From Chaenocephalus aceratus (taxonomy: Eukaryota > Chordata > Actinopteri > Perciformes > Channichthyidae): DNA of 64,000 nt. The position numbers and the translations under genes were made by a program. The notes below the pieces were generated by a model. It saw only the letters and a program-made list of their open reading frames with translations. It did no database searches and was not told where the DNA came from. The first letter of the stretch is position 1, and each line of letters opens with the position of its first letter. Location: positions 43,684,008 through 43,748,007 of the forward strand of contig CM043800.1 in NCBI GenBank assembly GCA_023974075.1, given 5' to 3'. Shown here piece by piece: positions 56,787-64,000 of the stretch.

Positions 56787-57660
56787 ATGTCACCAAAATA
56801 CACCGTAGCTTGTAGGAACAAGACAAGGAGAAGGGAAGGGAAACTTACAGAGAAGGCAGGGCAGACACCTCAAACAGTTCAAACTCAGTGCCAGGGATTC
56901 AGTTACAGAATCAAAAAAGAGGTGGAGGAGGTTTCCGAGAAAGACAAAATTGAGAGGAGCGCAACGATCAAAACGAAGAAGAGATGAAGGCTGCTACAAA
57001 TGTGGTCAGCTGACACATTGGTTCAGAGAGTGTCCGCAGAACAGTGCACAAAACAACAGCCCTCCAAGCAGTTACCCCGGGAGGTTTCCATGACTACAAC
57101 GGAGGCAGGGGCCTCAGGGATGTCAAAGAGGAACAGGATTGCCAAACATGAACCAAATGCCACTGAGAGCCTGGTATCAACCACAACAATGAGGAAGCTC
57201 AGAGGGCCATACCACCAGGTGATGCATCTTCAGCACAGAAGGGTATTTTGAAATCCAGCTACATTGAGCCATATCTGTCACCACAGGAGGGAGAGGTTGA
57301 ATGATATTTAAAAAAATCGAGAGTAGCATATTGCAATTAAACATAAAGCATCCACACATTAGTAGTAGAAGATTAAAACATAGTAGAACATTTAGCAGAC
57401 TATTTTTGTAATTTTGAGATGGATAGAGATTACGAGTGATGTTGTTCCCCCACACAGAAAACTATTGTGTCCACACAGCTAGTGAGGTCAAGACGAGGGG
57501 TTTCCACCCAAAATATGAAGATGGAAACCTAGTACTCGCCCAGGCTAGGAAAGCTACAGAGATACCAGACGAGAGACCAGACGAGACTCCTGTTCGGCCA
57601 GGCGATTGGGTGAGGGTGAAAGTTCACAAAAGACAGTGAGCTGATCCCGGTGTTCGGAAC
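56787..57660 (+). pseudogene. Retroviral gag/pol relic
   Basis: At 56992-57033, one frame over from the preceding open stretch, there is a zinc knuckle CYKCGQLTHWFREC (C-x2-C-x4-H-x4-C), preceded by a basic segment as in retroviral nucleocapsids. At 57595-57630 PVRPGDWVRVKVHKR resembles the C-terminal domain of retroviral integrase. Between them the sequence is full of stops and shifts and far too short for a pol gene. This is an old, heavily deleted endogenous copy; no functional protein is possible. Confidence 0.55.
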
Positions 57661-58490
57661 AGTGAAAAGTTGTAACGAACTTCACACGCGCTCCGGTTTA
57701 AAGGTAAAGAAAAAGGAGCAAATTGACACCACCTCACACATTGTCACCCTTCACTGGCAACTTCCAGAACATTATTGGAAGTTAGGACTGATTTGGCAGA
57801 GCTGGAACAAAACAATAAATATAAATAGTTTTGTATGTTATTTTTCCAAATACCAGATCATAGAACTTGTTTTCTGTCGTTTCATTCAAGAAATGAAACA
57901 TTCATATATTCTAGATTCAGCAGTGAAATATTTCAAGGCTTCTTTGTTTTGTGGTGATACAGTTTACAGGTCATGAAAATCACCAGTCCTGTATCTCTAA
58001 ATAGTATAATATTAGTCAAGGCCAATCATAACAGGGTTTATAATACAGATATTTCGACCTTCTGAAAAGTGTGTTCATTTACTCAATACTTGGTCGGGGC
58101 TCCTTTGCCGGATATATTCAAACATTCTACTGGTATGGAGGCAATATATGTAATAGTCTTTTTTTTTACTATGTTCAATCTGAATTTACTTTAAAATAAA
58201 ATCTATATTGATTGTGACTTTTCTACATCCAACTCACAGGTTTATCATTGCTGTGAGAAAAAAGATGAATTTACCCCTTTTAGAAGTGAAGTTATAATCA
58301 TTTGTTCTGGGAATGTCATTTACGAGCCTGAGACCTGAAAAACAGGCTCAGGGCTTAACAGGTTAAACCAATCATCTCTCATAGGGGCGTGGCCAGCAGC
58401 AGCTCATTAGCATTTAAAGCTACAGACACAGAATCAGCTTTTTTGAAACAGAGCTGAAAGAGAGGGGATTATGGGAGTAGAATAATACAG
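57661..58490. other. Gene-free stretch after the retroviral relic
   Basis: No gene was recognised. The open frame at 57650-57976 could include decayed retroviral sequence in its first 40 codons, but this is not demonstrable. Confidence 0.4.
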
Positions 58491-58940
58491 TAATAATAAT
58501 AATAATAATAGATTTAATTTGTTAGCGCTTTTACAGGTGCTCAAAGACGCTTTACAGATATAGTGAAGGGCAAAGAAAAGGAAAGGAAGGAACAACAAAT
58601 AAATATATAGTTAAAGTTAAAGTCAAATAATACAAAAACAATCACACATTAAAAGCCAGATTGAAGAGGTGAGTTTTTGTGAGTTTTTTGAAGGTGGTGA
58701 GGTCAGTGCAGTCTCTGATGGGTTGGGGGAGTGAGTTCCAGAGGGAGGGGGCAGCGACGGAGAAGGCTCTGTCCCCCCAGGTCCGGTGATTGGTGGGGAT
58801 GGATAGGAGGTTGGCTTCTGATGAGCGGAGGCAGCGGGAAGGGGTGTGGTGGTGCAGCAGGTCTGTGAGGTAGGGGGGGGGGGCCTGATTGTTGAGGGGC
58901 TTTGTGAGTAATGGGGGACCTTTGATGTATATAAACAAAT
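58488..58940 (-). mobile_element. LINE 3' fragment (L2/CR1 group)
   Basis: Minus-strand codons 58938-58645 read SRCLRSSEANLLSIP, GDRAFSVAAPSLWNSLP and FKKLTKTHLFNLAF, the C-terminal block of ORF2 in this LINE group. They are followed by the 3' region with CAAAGCGTCTTTGAGCACC-type sequence and a (TTA)n tail. It is a 5'-truncated insertion, a different family from the palindrome LINE. Confidence 0.85.
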
Positions 58941-60530
58941 GTAATACAAATAAAGGGATACAATATAAGGACTATGGTAGACAGGTGTACAGTCATGGTC
59001 AAATAAATAAACTGTAATGTAAATACATATAACTGTATAATGCAAATATAAATATTACACTGTGATGGATAAAACAGCTTGCAAACACGTAGGGACATAT
59101 TTCAGGTGTAAATTACTGCGATGAACCAGGTTAGTAAGCAGTACAGTACATATGGTATGGAAGGAATGACATGTTTAACATAGTTAGAAACATCTGTGTA
59201 TTTATTTTCCCACCCTTCTGCTCGACATCCGACCCTCACTTAGATTTTTCCTCTGCAGTTTCTTCTCTGGTTTGAGGACTCGTCTCAGTGAGGTTAATTT
59301 AAAAATAAATCCAATTATTGCAGACAAACATGTTGCCTGAAGCTGTCGCATGGATCAGACCGTGATATGAACCAGTTCCAGTTTGTTTGTGCAGATTAAA
59401 ACAAGAGGAAGCCGGGGACACAAACACACAGAGACAATAATGAGCACAAAGATCTTTTAATATCAGCTGAAAAACTAACTGGAAATGAAACATGATAACA
59501 AAGACAAATGTCCCCACCAGGCACGTGCACCACATGACATCAAAGTGGGCTTGAGCCCCTGCCCTTTTCTTACTCCAGAGAAAGTGCCTTTTGCTGCCTT
59601 TCCTTTTCTTTTTTTAAATAAATGAATATATATCTACAGATGTAGCACCTCATTACAGACAGTTGAAATGCGAGGGCCGTGGCCGGTACGGGGTCTGCCC
59701 TCGCTCAAGGGAAAACCTCCAGCGTGACTTGGAGACCGCCCCTTGATAAATAAATGAAATTATAATGAAGCCAGCTGCAATGGATCATTGATCCCACCAG
59801 GGGTGCAGTGGGGTTCCACACTGGAGCTCATGTGAAATAAGCCCGCCGGCTTCAAAACGAACGGGAGGAAATGCTCTCAATTTGTAATCCTAATTTAATC
59901 ATCATCTTCACCACGATCATTTATGTTTAGGTTCGCCGAATTTACATGAAAGCACTGAAAAATAGTATATATTACTGTCGTCAACTTCATTAAAACGTTA
60001 TTAACCTGCCTAAAACTCAGTAATTCACTAAAAATATTTATATTTTAATGGAGCCTCGTCAGAGCCTCGTCTGCATGAAGGGTGTTATTTTCCCCATAAG
60101 GAACAAGTCGCTGCACATTATATCCCCGCTTATTACATGGCCACATACTCAACAAAGTAACGACATGACTCCCAATATTAATAGAAATGCTTTTATGGAT
60201 TTAGAAAATGTTTTTATTGATTTAAAAAATAGTTGTATGTATTGATTTAAATTGACATGCATCCGCTAAGAAAAATAGTCCGTTGTTACCGTTTTTTAAA
60301 CAGTCTGAATGAAACAGCAGCTCTCAGCTGTGTGTTTACTCACCTAATGGCCCATCAGGCACAGCTCTCTCTCCCCCCTGATCTTACAGCTACACCATTG
60401 TTTGGTTTCCATGGTAGTCTCTTTAGTAGCGCACGCAACTGAAAGTCTGAAAGGGTGAGGTTTGTTCACAAGAAAACAGAACAAGAATCAACAACACCAC
60501 CCTCTGCTCACTCCTTTCCTGTACAATACA
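58941..60530. other. Gene-free stretch
   Basis: There is no convincing coding region or transposon pair. GC-rich sequence at 59665-59760 and a CAGGCACGTGCAC word near 59518 may mark a degraded element. Confidence 0.45.
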
Positions 60531-60539
60531 GGTCCAGCC

Positions 60540-60800
60540 AGGCAAGACTACAGTCCCGTTGACAAACCACGTGATTAATCTTCAAGCTCTGGGATTGGAT
60601 GTTGGAGTGGCAGTGCGCCAAGGTTACGCCGAGCGTCAAGCTCTTTGAAATGGAACGAAACCACGCAGACAATTCACAACTGGACTCGAATGCCCCCCCA
60701 GAACTACACATGCTGGCTATTGTGTTCGCAACATGTTCTCTATGGCACGTCTCTACTGGGAATTGTAGTTTAAAAGACGTTTTCTTTTTTCCCAAAATTA
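60540..60800. promoter_or_regulatory. Promoter-like segment with ZNF143-type site
   Basis: ACTACAATTCCCAG (minus strand, 60756-60769) is an exact match to the core of the ZNF143/THAP11 promoter motif. A partial version (ACTACAGTCCC) lies at 60547. The segment is less AT-rich than its surroundings. No exon was recognised on either side, so the gene it might serve is unknown. Confidence 0.4.
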
Positions 60801-62270
60801 GAAGTTAACAGTATTAAACTGTGTACAGCCCTGGAGGTTTAGGCGATAGGAAACAAATTGGTGTGTACACATTTAAAACATGTAATTATTAAATGGGTGG
60901 AAAATCGCTTGTGTCTATAATGGGCAGCATTAATATATACCCACATTGTTACTTTGTAATTCTACTCCACTACAATTCAGAGGTTAACCTGGTATTTTTA
61001 CTCCACTACATTTATTTGAGTTACTTTGCAGATTCTGATTAATGATGTGACATATAAACAACCCTTAAATCAGACTTTAGTTACACCTGAGTAAAATTCA
61101 GGGAAGGTGATTGTCAAGTGCCAATAATCAGGAGAGATATTTGATAGTTGGTGCTTGAGAAGACTAAACATTTATCTGCAGATCCCTATAAAGTATATTC
61201 ATTACTCGTTATTCTCTACTAATAGTTAATTAAAGACTGTATATAATTGCTATTTTGCACATCCATTCAAGATTTCAAGACTTTCTAAGGTTTATTGACA
61301 TATCATATACACAACTACGGTGTAGTTATGCAATGAATGAAAAACTTGGATCACAGGTTCCTCAACAGCGCATTACAAGACATTTATCAATATGTGTATA
61401 CCTCCACCATTAAACTGTCATATTCTGCAGATTTATTATACTATCTACATACATAAGAGTATAATTAATGTGTATAATATCAGTTAAAATAAGTGCTTCA
61501 ACATAGTTAACATTGCAGGAAAGCAATATATTAGACCTTAAGTACTTTGTCAGGCTTAATATTTATCTGTAGATAGATACCCCCAAAGCTTTTTTCTTAT
61601 TTGAAAGAAGACCTTAACCTAAAGTATTCTTTAATGTGTTAATAAAGGTTAATTAGTTTGTCTGTTTTGCACATCCTCATATTAATATCTTTGTACATCC
61701 TGCACTAAACTGTTTTATTGTCGAGATCACTTACAGTATCTTCTTGATTTTTTATATTCTATATTTCTATCACAGACCTTCTACTTTCCCCCTATGAAAG
61801 TATGTACTCTTAATATTTTTTTCATCAAATAACATTATTCAACAAAAATAACATTATTCAACAAAAATAATTCAATAACGTGCTTTAACCACTAGGCGGT
61901 GCGCACAAAGTACACACAGCATAGTAATAATAACTTTGTATTATTAGTGTAGGACACTTATGTATGTATAATATCTGAAGATATGTAGTTTTTATTCATG
62001 TTTTTACATAATTTTACAGGATATTGCTATACTATTTCTCATGTTTTACTTCTACACATTAATATCTGATTTGTAGTCCTTTTCTATCAGCTGTGCACCG
62101 TTATGGGTGTAAATATAACCTATCTACCAATGGATCAAATATAAAAGTCAGCCGAATTACTATTGATACTGCAAGGAGACGTATTTTGTGAAAAGAAATG
62201 CAAGATGTTGTTTAATTGTTGATATATTTATGATTCACGTCACATATTCAGTTTTGGCGGCAGTTCTTCA
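60801..62270. other. AT-rich gene-free stretch
   Basis: No coding signal. It includes a short duplication of AACATTATTCAACAAAAAT near 61830-61870. Confidence 0.5.
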
Positions 62271-62279
62271 AGTTTGTCC

Positions 62280-62560
62280 AGAAGTCTTCTCAGCAGGGCT
62301 CTATAAATAAAGAACTACGGCAGATATGTAATATTTAATGCAGCCGAACCGTGTATTACCATGCCGTTATGTGATGACTTCCAAAGAGAAAAGCAAGAAC
62401 ACTCGGAATAAAGTTATTTTCTTTTTTAAATGTGGTCGGATATCATATCGCATCAACATCATATCCCAACATGCATTGCGGCTAAAACATCCAATCAACG
62501 AGCTTCAAGCTGAGGATCTTGGGTAATCTGTTCAGTGAGTTTGTGGTGTGTATCGCTCGA
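62280..62560. promoter_or_regulatory. Promoter-like segment: TATA, ZNF143-like and CCAAT words
   Basis: CTATAAATAAAG at 62301, TCCCAACATGCATTGCGG at 62464-62481 (close to the downstream half of the ZNF143 motif) and CCAAT at 62491-62495 fall within 200 bp. No exon was recognised nearby. Confidence 0.35.
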
Positions 62561-63390
62561 AATATCCCTTATAGGCCTACGTCTGTTTCCTGTGACTTTA
62601 TTTACGGCTAAAAAGCATGCTAAAAAGCCCAAGATTATGGAATTAAACGAATAAATACAAACAAGGATAATTGTGTGTTATTGTTGAGTAAATAACAGTG
62701 TGTTATTTAGAAAAGAATAACAAATTAGAAGGAAAAAAATATTTTCAAAAATATGCCCCATTTATTTTCCTCACATACGGCAAAAAAGCCAACACTGGCA
62801 GGACAGAATGCGACACGCCCATTCTAAGTCGTGTCCCTCACTCCTCACATACCAAGCTGCATCCCCAACAAGTTTATTAAGTTGTTACATCGTTTTAGAT
62901 GTCATGTTTCAGTTGTGCTCTTGATACGCCATTAAAACAGTAAAAACACGTTCAGTTTCCTTTTGCTTTTTGTGTCTCCTGTACACCATAACATACTGTG
63001 ATGTGTATGTTTTGGTGTACAGGAGAGTTACTGTATTTAGTAATCAGTAACTGATTACTTTTACAAAGTAACCCTCCCAACCCAACACATTTTTCTTGGA
63101 TTTTTTAACACCATAGTCCCTAATATATTTGTAGAAAGTTTAATTACATCGGAAAAATGTTTAATTGTGTTCGTGTTGTCACCCCCCACTTCTCAAAACA
63201 AAAGTTACACCCTTTGAAACAAAATCAGACCTGTTTTTTTAAATGAAATCTGACGGCAGGCAGGCAGCTCTGATCCCCTAATGATAAATGCGCCACACCT
63301 AATCGCCGGCCATTCAGCCACAACTCCCTCTATGCAAATCAAACTGTAGACGGTGTGAAAGCGCCTATTGTTTTAAATAATGTTCGGAAT
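62561..63390. other. Gene-free stretch
   Basis: At 63030-63090 GTTACTGTATTTAGTAATCAG ... GTAACCCTCCCAACCCAAC is a remnant of a widespread fish hAT end. Otherwise nothing was recognised. Confidence 0.5.
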
Positions 63391-63397
63391 GTGAGCC

Positions 63398-63835
63398 AGT
63401 CCCTTCAGACAGACAGGTCGCAGCACCTCCCACCTTGCAGTCCCTTCAGACAGACAGGTAGCAGCACCTCCCACCTTGCAGTCCCTTCAGACAGACAGGT
63501 CGCAGCACCTCCCACCTTGCAGTCCCTTCAGACAGACAGGTAGCAGCACCTCCCACCTTGCAGTCCCTTCAGACAGACAGGTAGCAGCACCTCCCACTTT
63601 ACAGTCCCTTCAGACAGACAGGTAGCAGCACCTCCCACCTTACTGTCCTTTCAGACAGACAGGTAGCAGCACCTTCCACTTTACAGTCACTTCAGACCGA
63701 GAGGTAGAAGCACCTCCCACTTTACTGTCACTTCAGACAGACAGGTAGCAGCACCTCCCACCTTGCAGTCACTTCAGACAGACCGGTAGCAGCACCTCCC
63801 ACTTTGCAGTCCCTTCAGACAGACAGGTTAAAAGG
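63398..63835. repeat. 41-bp minisatellite, about 11 units
   Basis: The unit CAGTCCCTTCAGACAGACAGG + TAGCAGCACCTCCCACCTTG repeats with exact 41-bp spacing (63401, 63442, 63483 and so on). The first five units are nearly identical and the later ones more diverged. Confidence 0.97.
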
Positions 63836-64000
63836 ATACAACTAAAAACAAACAAAAAAACATATCACTTCACAACTTCCCCAGATAGTTTCTTACGTCA
63901 AGTCAGTATTTTCCCCTGAAATGTTTAAATGCAGATTAGCTTTAAATCTATAGATAGATTTAGACATGGTAATAAAACGAACACCAGTTATATGTATTTT

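Noticed and set aside
63398..63835. CRISPR-like array
   Set aside because: Units are contiguous without spacers, and the DNA is eukaryotic. It is a minisatellite.

Overview
The window looks like repeat-dense nuclear DNA of a ray-finned fish, probably an acanthomorph. The evidence is the mix of hAT, Tc1/mariner, PIF/Harbinger, THAP/TTAA, L2/CR1-like LINE and tRNA-SINE sequences, and the teleost type of C2H2 zinc-finger gene (acidic first exons, fingers written CSVCKK). No host single-copy gene was recognised with confidence. Almost every coding stretch belongs to a mobile element, to an amplified zinc-finger family, or to an unidentified intronless pair of ORFs.

Layout. Bases 1-36303 form a very large imperfect palindrome. 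The left arm is 1-13317 (cut by the window edge), the unique spacer is 13318-18000, and the right arm is 18001-36303. From the outside inward each arm carries the 3' part of an L2/CR1-like LINE, a hAT element with a BED-finger transposase pseudogene, a Tc1 end, a broken C2H2 zinc-finger gene, a 3.6-kb TTAA-flanked transposon, a dispersed AT-rich repeat, and a 21-bp array of ETS-like motifs. The TTAA element carries a THAP gene on one strand and a P2X7-C-terminus-like gene on the other. The right arm has gained a 1.0-kb hAT (27376-28378, perfect 8-bp target duplication) and a 4.25-kb LINE (31338-35593). It also has three fewer zinc fingers than the left arm. The spacer holds two intronless ORFs on the minus strand (255 and 154 codons) with TATA-like boxes and AATAAA signals close by, plus several private repeats. 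I could not assign either ORF to a family with confidence.

From 36.3 to 49.3 kb there are nested DNA transposons, several with exact target-site duplications. Among them is a third zinc-finger gene (42968-44301, minus), whose 438-codon main exon is open and has nine fingers. A broken copy of the family's first exon lies 5.4 kb upstream of it (49677-49895). From 50 to 64 kb there is mostly non-coding DNA with minisatellites, SINEs, an LTR-retrovirus relic, a LINE 3' fragment and two promoter-like clusters of ZNF143/CCAAT-type motifs.

History, by inference. A zinc-finger locus that already contained a Tc1 copy was duplicated. One duplicate acquired frameshifts, a hAT and the TTAA element, and was then copied as an inverted duplication whose breakpoint lies in the last codons of the 255-codon ORF. 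Later insertions separated the arms. An assembly artefact cannot be excluded from sequence alone, but the arm-specific insertions and substitutions argue against a simple false duplication.
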